A stretch of DNA of 64,000 nt from Caulobacter sp. SLTY (GTDB taxonomy: Bacteria > Pseudomonadota > Alphaproteobacteria > Caulobacterales > Caulobacteraceae). Shown in pieces: positions 21,416-30,960 of this stretch. Under the pieces are notes generated by a model that saw nothing but the letters and a program-made list of their open reading frames with translations, searched no databases and was not told where the DNA came from. Every line of letters begins with the position of its first letter. The first letter of the stretch is position 1. The DNA is taken from positions 1 to 64,000 of the forward strand of contig NZ_JAAALA010000003.1 in assembly GCF_009905535.1 (NCBI RefSeq), written 5' to 3'. The translations under genes were made by a program, and so were the position numbers.

Positions 21416-22111
21416 TCAAGTGCAGGGCGGGTAGGTCTGGAAGTGGGCTACGTACTCCGCAAGGGTCGAGGGGAAGCCCATCGCCTTGCGCCATTCCTCG
21501 ACCCGCGCCGGGTCCTCCAGAGGTTCGGGGACCCACTTCCCCGTCGCCTTGTCGCAGGTCATCTGTGAGCCGTAGCGCTGCTTGCGGCCCTCGTTGACCG
21601 CCAGCCGGTCGTACATCAGCCCAAACGACTGGCCGTCCACCTCGCCGGTGACGACCAGCGGCTCCAGCACCGGCACGAACCGCTTCCACTGGTCCAGGTC
21701 GCTGTGCTGGATGATGTGGAAGGCGGCCCCGGCCGCCTTCTCGCCATACCGGCTCTTGAGGAACCAGCCCTCCGGCGGGACCATCTTCAACAACGCCGCC
21801 AGGTTCTCGGCGTCGGCCTTCTCGATCGGCGCCCACATCGCCTTGCGCGCGGCGGGGACTTCTTCCGGCGGCAGCTGGGTCAGATCGATCCCGGTCAGCA
21901 CCCGGCGGCCGACCTGGTCCATCGCCCCCATCCGCAGCAGTTTCTCGACATCGTCCTTGGCCGGCGGCAGCGCCGCCTGCCGCGCCCGCTCGGTGTCGAG
22001 CGCCTGGCCCACCGGCGCGATCAGCGCCTGGGCTTTGGGCGACAGCGGAGCGTCCTGAGCGAACGCGGGCGCGGTGAGCAGCAGCAGGCAGGCGATGAGC
22101 AGACGTCGCAT
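21416..22111 (-). CDS. Secreted DUF6624-like protein
   Basis: 231 residues with a signal peptide (1-18, TAPAFAQ). The body resembles the DUF6624 pattern: an early DQVGRRVL segment, then DAENLAALLKMVPPEGWF, RYGEKAAGAAFHIIQHSD, LMYDRLAVNEGRKQRYGSQM and a final TYPPC. The family's activity is unknown, but the conserved His, Asp, Arg and Gln residues suggest an enzyme. It is transcribed away from the ArsR gene 59 bases upstream, on the same strand. Confidence 0.65.
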   Translation of the reverse strand: MRRLLIACLLLLTAPAFAQDAPLSPKAQALIAPVGQALDTERARQAALPPAKDDVEKLLRMGAMDQVGRRVLTGIDLTQLPPEEVPAARKAMWAPIEKADAENLAALLKMVPPEGWFLKSRYGEKAAGAAFHIIQHSDLDQWKRFVPVLEPLVVTGEVDGQSFGLMYDRLAVNEGRKQRYGSQMTCDKATGKWVPEPLEDPARVEEWRKAMGFPSTLAEYVAHFQTYPPCT

Positions 22112-22170
22112 GATGACCCTCCCGAAACAGGCGGATCACGACGAGGTTCGGTGGCGGAAGTGGGGCGTCC

Positions 22171-22485
22171 TCAGTCCTTGCGCTTGCTCGCCAGCGCCGC
22201 GCTCTCGGTCTTCAGCGGCTTGGACACCGGACAGACCTCCTGGACATAGTCATTGAGCGTATTGACCAGGCTCTCGCGCACCAGGCTGTAGTGCACGAAC
22301 TGCCCCTTCTTCTCGCTGGTCACCAACCCCGCCGCCTCCAGAACGCTGAGGTGCTGCGACACGGCCGGCTTGGAGATCGAAAACCGCGCGGCGATCTCGC
22401 CCGCCGTCAGGTCGGCATGCGCCAGGTAGGCGAGGATCTTGCGCCGGACGGTCGAGGAGAGGGCTTCGAAGACTCGCTGCATCAT
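22171..22485 (-). CDS. ArsR-family transcriptional repressor (SdpR-like)
   Basis: 104 residues, essentially one winged helix-turn-helix. Recognition region: LTAGEIAARFSISKPAVSQHLSVLEAAGLV, then the beta wing KKGQFVHYSLV. No CxC metal motif is present near the recognition helix, so it is not a classical arsenic sensor. SdpR-type members often work as membrane-linked autorepressors. It is divergent from a membrane protein plus desaturase pair with an 84-base gap holding an inverted repeat, which makes control of those genes likely. Confidence 0.88.
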   Translation of the reverse strand: MMQRVFEALSSTVRRKILAYLAHADLTAGEIAARFSISKPAVSQHLSVLEAAGLVTSEKKGQFVHYSLVRESLVNTLNDYVQEVCPVSKPLKTESAALASKRKD

Positions 22486-22495
22486 CGGGATATTT

Positions 22496-22515
22496 AAGCG
22501 ATGAACTAATCACTT
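22496..22515. promoter_or_regulatory. Candidate operator for the ArsR-type regulator
   Basis: Imperfect palindrome AAGCGAT-6-ATCACTT (6 of 7 matches) 10 bases upstream of the regulator's ATG, within an unusually AT-rich divergent region (22486-22569). Position and size fit an autoregulatory ArsR operator that could also cover the divergent promoter. This is seen by eye only. Confidence 0.4.
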
Positions 22516-22569
22516 GCAAACATGGCAGTTAGGTAATTAAGTCATTTCTTACGCACATGGGAACGAGTG

Positions 22570-23010
22570 ATGCTTTTCCGCAATCCCCGCCTCGAAACCA
22601 CGATGGGTCGCGCTAGCCTTGGGCTGCTGATCGGCGCGGTCAGTGGTGCTCTGATGAACGCCGCCTATGTGGTTGTCTCCGATGTCCTCAAAAACGGCTC
22701 GACTCCCAACGAGGTCTTGAGCGGCCTGCTTATTTTCGGGGTCGTATCCAGCCTGTTCTGGCTGGGCGGCGCCTTTCTGTTGGCCACCCCCGGATGGGCG
22801 GTTCTGCATGCGATGAATCTGCGCGGGCCGGGCGCTGCCGTTCTTTACGGTGTGGGGCTCTTGGGCGGCTTGATGCGGCTGCTCACGCCGCTCATCGATA
22901 TTTGGACGCCTTACGCGGTTGCCGGGGGGATCGTCGGCTTGATCGTATGGGGGGTCAGCTACCGGCCCCAGCAAGCTTGGATTGAGGTCTCTTCCGAGGC
23001 GGGCGCATGA
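22570..23010 (+). CDS. Small integral membrane protein, function unknown
   Basis: 146 residues from ATG 22570 (GTG 22567 just before it is also possible; the GGGAACGAG stretch serves either). Three to four hydrophobic helices are visible: about 14-35 (LGLLIGAVSGALMNAAYVVV), 48-72, 85-105 and 112-128. No family is recognised. It overlaps the desaturase start as ATGA, so the two are translated together, and the ArsR gene is divergent. A role in membrane lipid modification with the desaturase is plausible from context only. Confidence 0.65.
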   Translation: MLFRNPRLETTMGRASLGLLIGAVSGALMNAAYVVVSDVLKNGSTPNEVLSGLLIFGVVSSLFWLGGAFLLATPGWAVLHAMNLRGPGAAVLYGVGLLGGLMRLLTPLIDIWTPYAVAGGIVGLIVWGVSYRPQQAWIEVSSEAGA

Positions 23011-24164
23011 CCAGCCACGAAGACCCCTACGCTGTCCACTCGGTCGTCGAGACGCCAGGCTGCAACCCCGTCGAAGGCCGGGTGGCATGGGACCCCGCAC
23101 ACTCCCTGTGGAACGGCGGCATGATGCTGGGAGCCCTGGTCGGCGGGCCCCTGCTGTTCAGCTGGAGCGCCTTCGCCGTCTTCCTCTTGCTCACCGGGGC
23201 CGGCCTGTTGCTCGGCCATTCGGTCGGACTGCATCGTCGGCTGATCCACGGCAGCTTTGACTGCCCCCTGTGGCTGGAAAGGTTCCTGGTCTGGGTCGGG
23301 GTCGCCGTCGGGATGAGCGGCCCCTTCTGGATGATCCGCACCCATGACCTGCGCGACTGGGCCCAGCGCCAGCCCAACTGCCACCCCTACCTGCGCCACG
23401 GCGCGCCCATGTGGCTGGACGCCCTCTGGCAACTGCACGGTCGCCTCGACCTCGCCCGCCCGCCGCGTTTCGACATCCCGCCGCGCATCGCAAACGACCC
23501 CTTCTATCGCTGGCTCGAACGGACCTGGATGGCGCAGCAACTGCCCATCGCCGCCCTGCTCTACCTGGCCGGCGGCTGGTCCTTCGTGGTCTGGGGTGTC
23601 TGCGCGCGGGTCTTCGCATCGGTCACCGGCCACTGGTTCGTCGGCCACCTGGCCCATACGAAGGGCCCGCAGACCTGGATGGTCGATGGGGCTGGGGTCC
23701 AGGCGCACGACGTACCCTGGGCCGGCATCCCGACCATGGGCGAGGCCTGGCATAACAACCACCACGCCTATCCGGGCTCGGCGCGGATCGGTCTGTATCC
23801 AGGGCAGTCGGACTGGGGGTTCGTGTTCATCCGGCTGCTGGCGCGCGCTGGACTGGCGTGGAACGTGCGGACGCCTGAGACACTGCCGGAGCGAGGTTGC
23901 CTTAAGGCGGCGCCCACTACCCGGAATCTTCTCCCACTTGTCGGGAGAAGGAAGAAAGAGAACAGGCCATCAAGGCCTGCGCCGGTCGTAGTCGCTCTGT
24001 CGCATGACCTCGGTGGTGGTTCTGCCGCCTTGGGTCACCCGCACCGCGACCCAGGGGTCGGTCGGGGCGGCGCCGGCGGTGGTGCGGTAGGCGGCCATGG
24101 CGTCGGCGAAGCCGTTGGACCTGGCCCCCATGGCGCGGAGGCGGGCGGCGTTCTCCTGCCGTGA
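23007..24164 (+). CDS. Membrane fatty acid desaturase with read-through C-terminus
   Basis: 385 residues. The di-iron desaturase pattern is present: the first His box around GHSVGLHRRLIH (residues 70-81), intermediate histidines at THDLRDW and GHWFVGHLAH, and the final box AWHNNHHAYP followed by GLYPGQSDWGF. Several membrane spans lie between. The natural domain ends near residue 297 (RTPETLPER). The remaining 88 residues run through a palindromic repeat (23928-23950) and then 195 bases antisense to the next gene, giving a Gly/His-rich tail. The original stop was probably lost. Confidence 0.8.
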   Translation: MTSHEDPYAVHSVVETPGCNPVEGRVAWDPAHSLWNGGMMLGALVGGPLLFSWSAFAVFLLLTGAGLLLGHSVGLHRRLIHGSFDCPLWLERFLVWVGVAVGMSGPFWMIRTHDLRDWAQRQPNCHPYLRHGAPMWLDALWQLHGRLDLARPPRFDIPPRIANDPFYRWLERTWMAQQLPIAALLYLAGGWSFVVWGVCARVFASVTGHWFVGHLAHTKGPQTWMVDGAGVQAHDVPWAGIPTMGEAWHNNHHAYPGSARIGLYPGQSDWGFVFIRLLARAGLAWNVRTPETLPERGCLKAAPTTRNLLPLVGRRKKENRPSRPAPVVVALSHDLGGGSAALGHPHRDPGVGRGGAGGGAVGGHGVGEAVGPGPHGAEAGGVLLP

Positions 24165-25703
24165 GCGCTCGTTCTCCAGCGACCGGTCGAAGACCGCTTG
24201 GGGAACGCCGAGCCTGCGCGCGTTGGCGAACTGGTCCAGGGGAACGTCGCAGCGTTCGTACCAGCGCCGGACGGCCTCATCGCCCAGAGACGTGGCTCTC
24301 TGCAGTGGGAAGGTGAAGCAGACCAGGGTCCCTGACTTGGCCATGCCGGCCTCGAAGGCGGCGATTTCGGCCTGCCGGGCCTGTTCGGCCTCTCGGGCGA
24401 GGCGGGCCTGGTTGGCGGTTCGCCAGGCTTCCTCGCGGCGCCTGGCCTCGGCGTCGTACTGGGCCTGCCAGCGGTAGGCCTGGTCCATCGCGGCTTGGGC
24501 GCTGCGGAACCGGTTCGGCGCCCCCTGCCTGGGGCCGTTCCAGTGGGTGGGCACGACCGCCCATTCCCCAGACGCCAGCCGGCCGACGCCGGTGTAGCTC
24601 TGAACATAGTTGTCGAGGTCGAAGAACCGCAGGGCGGTGTAGCGTTCGGCCGGGACCTTGCCGGGCAGACGGCCGTCGGCCTGGGTCCCGAAGGCGACCT
24701 GGTATCCGCTCGCGCTGCGATAGACCGCGCCCCAGAGGACGGCGTCATTGTCATCCGCCTGGCGCAGGACCGTGTAGCCGACCGAGCCCTCAAGCGGGGC
24801 GACCGGCCGGCCCTCGCGGTCGAGGGGCATGTAGAGCCACATGCCGGGGAAGTCCGGACCCAGAGGCGCCACGCGGCTGGCCAGCTGAACCCAGGGCGAG
24901 TTGCGGCCGCCATGGCGTCCGAACCCGTGGGGATAGCGAAACACCTCGACCAGGCCGATCGGCGCGCTGATCGGCTCGCCGTTGCGGTCAATGACCTGGG
25001 CCAGGCCTGTACCGTCCGGGGCGGTGAAGTTCTGGAAGATGACCGAACCGGCGCGCGGCATGACTGCGTCGGCCGACCCGGTGTCGACGATCCCGGCGCC
25101 GGGCGGGACCGGCTGGCCGAACCGATCGACCCCGAACACGGCGCGACCTCCCAGGCCGCCGACCAGCTTGGGCTCAAGGCTGTCCCCGGTGAACAGCGCC
25201 ACGGTCAAGGTCGTCGACTCACCGGTCTTGAAGGCGGGCGCCGCCGCCACGATCGGGGCCACCATGACCGGCCGATCCGCCACCGCCCCCGGGTCGGCGC
25301 CCGGCATCAGCGATTTGTGCATCCCCGGCCAGCGGTAGGGCAGCTCAGGACCGGGCCGCTTCCCATAGACCACCACCCGCATCTGGCCGAACCCGCTGGC
25401 CTGCACGGCGTGGCGCGCCGACAGCGGGATGATCTCGTCGCTGCCGAAGGCCAGGATCTTTCCGCGCTCATCGACGACCAGATACTCCGTCCAGCTGGAC
25501 CAGCCCTTGGCGCTGCAGCCGCGGGTCATGACCGCGTGACGGACGAAGGTCGACGCGCCGGGGGTCACCGGCACCTCCACGCGATACTGAAGTTCCGGCT
25601 TGCTCGGCTTGCCGCAGGCCGGGCGCTTGGACTGGGCCGCCGCGGGCGCGGCCAGGGCGAGGAGGAGTCCAAGGCCGAAAAATACGCGGAACAGAACTCG
25701 CAT
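23970..25703 (-). CDS. Large secreted protein, function unknown
   Basis: 577 residues from ATG 25703, which begins a signal peptide (VFFGLGLLLALAAPAAAQ). The upstream ATG at 25817 would add 38 unlikely residues. The middle part is rich in beta-type sequence with repeated short motifs around dRxGxPV (DRFGQPVPP, DRNGEPISA, DREGRPVAP). The last third is a helical, charged segment (about 410-480, QYDAEARRREEAW) followed by a compact domain with two Cys. No family is recognised. It shares 195 bases with the read-through tail of the convergent desaturase. Confidence 0.7.
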   Translation of the reverse strand: MRVLFRVFFGLGLLLALAAPAAAQSKRPACGKPSKPELQYRVEVPVTPGASTFVRHAVMTRGCSAKGWSSWTEYLVVDERGKILAFGSDEIIPLSARHAVQASGFGQMRVVVYGKRPGPELPYRWPGMHKSLMPGADPGAVADRPVMVAPIVAAAPAFKTGESTTLTVALFTGDSLEPKLVGGLGGRAVFGVDRFGQPVPPGAGIVDTGSADAVMPRAGSVIFQNFTAPDGTGLAQVIDRNGEPISAPIGLVEVFRYPHGFGRHGGRNSPWVQLASRVAPLGPDFPGMWLYMPLDREGRPVAPLEGSVGYTVLRQADDNDAVLWGAVYRSASGYQVAFGTQADGRLPGKVPAERYTALRFFDLDNYVQSYTGVGRLASGEWAVVPTHWNGPRQGAPNRFRSAQAAMDQAYRWQAQYDAEARRREEAWRTANQARLAREAEQARQAEIAAFEAGMAKSGTLVCFTFPLQRATSLGDEAVRRWYERCDVPLDQFANARRLGVPQAVFDRSLENERSRQENAARLRAMGARSNGFADAMAAYRTTAGAAPTDPWVAVRVTQGGRTTTEVMRQSDYDRRRP

Positions 25704-25782
25704 CGGGCGCTCCATGACCCTGCTATTCAACCCAGGTGGCCTTGTCGGTGTCTGCCTCAATAAAGGGGGCGATGGACAAAGA

Positions 25783-25813
25783 GAAAGGGCCGCCCCTTTC
25801 GGAGCGGCCCTTC
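25783..25813 (-). terminator. Rho-independent terminator of groESL
   Basis: Stem aagggccgc (25785-25793) pairs with gcggccctt (25804-25812) over a 10-base loop. On the minus strand it is followed by TTTCTC. It lies 34 bases beyond the groEL stop. Confidence 0.65.
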
Positions 25814-25845
25814 CCATTTCATTGAAGTCTGAGTGACCGGACGTC

Positions 25846-27510
<1,665 letters not shown>

Positions 27511-27554
27511 TCAGTAGGATGTTGGGAGGAAGGAAGTCGGTGGGTGGCGGGGCC

Positions 27555-27845
27555 TTAGGCCTCGAGCACGCCCAGGACGTCGCTTTCCTTCATGATGATC
27601 AGGTCCTGGCCATCGACCTTGACCTCGGTGCCCGACCACTTGCCGAACAGGATTTTGTCGCCGGCCTTCAGTTCCAGGGCCTGGACCTTGCCGCTGTCAT
27701 CGCGGGCGCCGGGGCCGACAGCGACGACTTCGCCTTCCTGCGGCTTTTCCTTGGCGGTGTCGGGGATGATGATCCCACCCTTGGTGCGGGATTCTTCTTC
27801 GACGCGCTTCACCAGGACGCGGTCGCCGAGCGGGCGAAATTTCAT
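27555..27845 (-). CDS. groES: Co-chaperonin GroES
   Basis: 96 residues, standard length. Opening [20 protein letters not shown], mobile loop [14 protein letters not shown] and [15 protein letters not shown]-type core (here GDKILFGKW). It caps the GroEL ring. It is the first gene of the operon; a CIRCE operator begins 60 bases upstream of its ATG. Confidence 0.98.
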   Translation of the reverse strand: MKFRPLGDRVLVKRVEEESRTKGGIIIPDTAKEKPQEGEVVAVGPGARDDSGKVQALELKAGDKILFGKWSGTEVKVDGQDLIIMKESDVLGVLEA

Positions 27846-27905
27846 CGGATGCTCTCCGTCGTGACGGTTAGTGTTTTTGGGTCGCCGGCATGCGGGAGGG
27901 GGCTG

Positions 27906-27932
27906 TTAGCAGTCCTCTCCCGTGAGTGCCAA
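27906..27932 (-). promoter_or_regulatory. CIRCE operator (HrcA-binding site) of groESL
   Basis: The inverted repeat TTAGCAGTC-N9-GAGTGCCAA matches the CIRCE consensus (TTAGCACTC-N9-GAGTGCTAA) at 8 of 9 positions in each arm with the exact 9-base spacing. It lies 60 bases upstream of groES, the usual place for HrcA repression. A possible -35 element CCTTGAC occurs on the minus strand at 27967-27973. hrcA itself is not in the window. Confidence 0.9.
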
Positions 27933-28001
27933 CGGTGGCGGGGAGGTAGGAGGCGGCGCGGGGGGAGTCAAGGGTTGGAGGGGCGACGGAGATTATAAAC
28001 T

Positions 28002-28167
28002 CTCCCCCCGCTTTGCGGGGGGAAGACCGCTCTGGAGCCTTCAGGCGACAGAGCAGGAGGGGGGGCAAGTCCGTCTGAAGGCTAACCCCTGCCGCCGGTG
28101 GGGCCCGCCTCCTGGTTTCTCGCTTAGGCTCGAAACCTGTCCTCCTCCCGCTTCGCGGGGGGAGAGG
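28002..28167. repeat. Palindromic repeats between groES promoter and an SGNH hydrolase gene
   Basis: The 322-base gap (27846-28167) holds the groES control region and then two repeat hairpins: ctccccccgc-ttt-gcggggggaag near 28002-28023 and a second cctcccgcttcgcggggggagagg near 28144-28167, with gcctcctgg and cgcttaggctcg elements between. The hairpin type recurs at 62718-62878 (gcctcctggtcggtcgctcacgctcc). No gene was seen. Confidence 0.7.
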
Positions 28168-28845
28168 CTAGGGTAGCGGCGCCGCTGATATGCGGTCCCG
28201 AAGAGCCCCCGCCCAACGGTCGTAGGCCAGGGCGGTCAGGTGGCGGCCGTCCAGAGATTCGGCCGGGGTCAGTCGGCCTTTCGGCGCCACCACGGGATTG
28301 AGGTCCAGCCATTCGCAGCGGCCGCTGCGGCAGAGGCCCGCGTAGGCGCGGTTGAGCCGGTCGATGCGCGCGTTCTGCTTTGCGTCGCCGGTATAAAGCA
28401 CCGACTGCAGGATCACCCGCCGGCCCTTCAGCCCGTCGAGAATCGCCGAGACGTTCGCGACGGTGTCCTCCAGCCGCCAGGCCGAGTGACGGACGTCGTT
28501 GGTCCCGATCATGACCGCCACCGTTCGGGCCGAAGCGGGAACCGACGCCGTCAGTCGGGCGCGCAGGCCGCCGGTGGTGTCACCGCTGATCCCCCGGTTG
28601 CCGACCTGGGGCCCGATCAGTTCATGCCATTCGGCAAGCTCGGTCAGGGAATCGCCGAGCATCGCCACCTTGGGGGTGTCGGGCAGGGCCTCGAAATGCT
28701 GCACGCGGTGGCGCCAGGAGGCATAGGCGGTGGGATCGGCCTGGCCGCGCCCCCACGGATAGGCGACGAGCAATCGGTCTGCCGCGATACCGGCCACCAC
28801 GCAGACGGCGGCGGCCTGCAGAAGCCACAGGCGCCGCCGGCTCAC
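28168..28845 (-). CDS. SGNH/GDSL-family hydrolase
   Basis: 225 residues. An N-terminal hydrophobic anchor or signal (about 5-24) precedes an SGNH fold with all four blocks: GDSLTE (nucleophile Ser), block II Gly in NRGISGDTT, block III Asn in GTNDV, and block V Asp-His in DGRHLT. Such enzymes deacylate lipids or glycans. It begins 13 bases after the stop of the ribonucleotide reductase gene and is probably cotranscribed, although no functional link is obvious. Confidence 0.85.
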   Translation of the reverse strand: MSRRRLWLLQAAAVCVVAGIAADRLLVAYPWGRGQADPTAYASWRHRVQHFEALPDTPKVAMLGDSLTELAEWHELIGPQVGNRGISGDTTGGLRARLTASVPASARTVAVMIGTNDVRHSAWRLEDTVANVSAILDGLKGRRVILQSVLYTGDAKQNARIDRLNRAYAGLCRSGRCEWLDLNPVVAPKGRLTPAESLDGRHLTALAYDRWAGALRDRISAAPLP

Positions 28846-28858
28846 CGGCGCACCCCCG

Positions 28859-30721
28859 TCACTGACAGGCGAGGCATTCCTCGTAGTCGGTCGGGGCCGC
28901 CGAGACCATGTCGACCTCGGCCCGGTCTTCGCCGGCGTGCGAGGCCCGCTGCACCGACTTGGAGCGTAGGTAGTAGAGGCTCTTCATGCCCCGTTCCCAG
29001 GCGGTCCAGTGCAGCATGTGCAGGTCCCATTTATCGACGTCGCCCGGCAGGAAGACGTTGACCGACTGGCTCTGGCAGATCTCCGGGGTCCGGTCGGCGG
29101 CCAGTTCGATCACCCAGCGCTGGTCCAGCTCGAAGGCCGTCTTGTAGACGTCCTTGTCGTCCTGATCGAGGAAGTCCAGGTGCTGGACCGAGCCCTCGTG
29201 GCTGAGGATGCTGTCCCACACTGCGGGCGTGTTCTGGCCCTTCGCGTCGAGCAGGCGCTCCAGGTAGGGGTTCTTGACCGCGAACGAACCCGACAGGGTC
29301 TTGTGGGTGTAGATGTTGGCCGGGATCGGCTCGATGCCGGCGCTGGTGCCGCCGCAGATGATGCTGATCGAGGCGGTCGGGGCGATGGCCAGCTTGTGGC
29401 TGAACCGCTCCATCACACCCCGGTCGGCGGCGTCCGGGCAGGGCCCTTTTTCCTCGGCCAGGGTCTTGGACGCCTTGTCGGCCTCGCGGCGCAGGTGCTT
29501 GAACAGCCGCATGTTCCAGCTCTTGGCCAGGGCGCTCTCGAACGGCACGTTCTGGGCCTGCAGGAAGCTGTGGAAGCCCATCAGGCCGAGACCCACCGAC
29601 CGCTCGCGCTTAGCGGCGTAGACGGCGTTCTTGGCGTCGATCGGCGCGCGCTGGATGAAGTCCTCGAGCACATTGTCGAGGAAGCGCATGACGTCCTCGA
29701 TGAACTTCGGCTCGTTGCGCCACTCCAGGAAGGTCTCGGCGTTGACGCTCGACAGGCAGCAGACAGCGGTTCGCTCCTGGCCCAGGTGGTCGGCGCCGGT
29801 ATGCAGCATGATCTCGCTGCACAGGTTCGACTGGCGAACCTTCATGCCCAGGTCCTTCTGGTGCTGGGGCATGGCGTTGTTCACGTGATCGGAGAAGATC
29901 AGGTAGGGCTCGCCGGTCTGCAGCCGCAGCTCCAGCACCTTCTGCCACAGGGCGCGGGCGTCGACCTCGCGCAGCACTTCGCCGGTCTTGGGCGAGCGCA
30001 GGCCGAACTTCTCGCCATCGCGCACCGCGAACATGAACTCGTCGGTGATGTTGATGCCGTGGTGCAGGTTCAGGGACTTGCGGTTGAAGTCGCCCGACGG
30101 CTTGCGGATCTCGAGGAACTCCTCGATCTCCGGATGGTGGATGTCGAGGTAGACCGCGGCCGAGCCGCGGCGCAGGGAGCCCTGGCTGATGGCAAGGGTG
30201 AGGCTGTCCATCACCCGGATGAAGGGGATGATGCCGCTGGTCTGGCCAGCGCCCTTGACCTTCTCGCCGATGGAGCGGACGCCGCCCCAGTAGGTGCCGA
30301 TGCCGCCGCCGTTGGCGGCCAGCCAGACGTTCTCGTTCCAGGTATCGACGATGCCGTTGAGGCTGTCGCCCACCGCGTTGAGGAAGCAGCTGATCGGCAG
30401 GCCGCGATCGGCGCCGCCGTTGCTGAGCACCGGGGTGGCCGGCATGAACCACAGGCGGCTCATGTAGTCATAGACCCGCTGGGCATGCTCGGCGTCGTCG
30501 GCGAAGGCCGTGGCGACCCGCGCGAACATGTCCTGATAGGACTCGCCCGGCAGCAGATAGCGGTCTTCCAGCGTTCGCTTGCCGAACTCGGTCAGCAGGG
30601 CGTCGCGACTGCGATCGACCTCGACCTTGCGGACCAGGGACAGTTGCGGACGATCAGCCAGCCACGGCTCGGAGCCGGCGGCCTCGCCAAGCGGAATCTG
30701 ACGTGCAGCTTCACCCATCAT
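28859..30721 (-). CDS. nrdA: Class I ribonucleotide reductase alpha subunit, lacking an ATP cone
   Basis: 620 residues from ATG 30721 (ATG 30718 also possible). Reduces ribonucleotides to deoxyribonucleotides. Active-site elements: Cys in PISCFLN, the NLCSEI thiyl-radical triad, the partner Cys in TAVCCLSSVN, the radical-transfer tyrosines MKSLYYLRSK and the C-terminal redox pair CLACQ. E. coli NrdA has about 760 residues. Here the fold starts almost at once (DRSRDALLTEFGKRT), with no N-terminal ATP-cone allosteric domain. nrdB is not adjacent; an SGNH hydrolase gene follows instead. Two NrdR-box-like palindromes lie 57 bases upstream. Confidence 0.93.
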   Translation of the reverse strand: MMGEAARQIPLGEAAGSEPWLADRPQLSLVRKVEVDRSRDALLTEFGKRTLEDRYLLPGESYQDMFARVATAFADDAEHAQRVYDYMSRLWFMPATPVLSNGGADRGLPISCFLNAVGDSLNGIVDTWNENVWLAANGGGIGTYWGGVRSIGEKVKGAGQTSGIIPFIRVMDSLTLAISQGSLRRGSAAVYLDIHHPEIEEFLEIRKPSGDFNRKSLNLHHGINITDEFMFAVRDGEKFGLRSPKTGEVLREVDARALWQKVLELRLQTGEPYLIFSDHVNNAMPQHQKDLGMKVRQSNLCSEIMLHTGADHLGQERTAVCCLSSVNAETFLEWRNEPKFIEDVMRFLDNVLEDFIQRAPIDAKNAVYAAKRERSVGLGLMGFHSFLQAQNVPFESALAKSWNMRLFKHLRREADKASKTLAEEKGPCPDAADRGVMERFSHKLAIAPTASISIICGGTSAGIEPIPANIYTHKTLSGSFAVKNPYLERLLDAKGQNTPAVWDSILSHEGSVQHLDFLDQDDKDVYKTAFELDQRWVIELAADRTPEICQSQSVNVFLPGDVDKWDLHMLHWTAWERGMKSLYYLRSKSVQRASHAGEDRAEVDMVSAAPTDYEECLACQ

Positions 30722-30777
30722 GTGCCCAAATACCCGTAATCTAACAGTCACTTCGGTTCGGTTGCCCGCCCCGCTGA

Positions 30778-30823
30778 CCCCATATGTAGTGGGCGAAGCG
30801 CCCCCTGAACCCACTATATGGGG
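30778..30823 (-). promoter_or_regulatory. Pair of NrdR-box-like palindromes upstream of nrdA
   Basis: CCCCATATGTAGTGGG (30778-30793) and CCCACTATATGGGG (30810-30823) have centres 31 bases apart, three helical turns, which is the usual spacing of NrdR box pairs. Each is a palindrome with a TATA-like core, and they are also inverted copies of one another apart from two bases. Repression of nrdA by NrdR when dNTP/ATP is plentiful is the expected role. The consensus is matched by eye, so this stays a candidate. Confidence 0.5.
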
Positions 30824-30960
30824 CCACGAGCCCTAATGACTCGTCAACGGGTCGAAGGGCCGCGCGGCGGACTTTTTCGTTAACAAGCTGTTGACGAATG
30901 GTCGCATGAACGTCGCAAACCCAACAGGGCCGGGCGTTCCGGGCGAACATTAAGTCTGCC

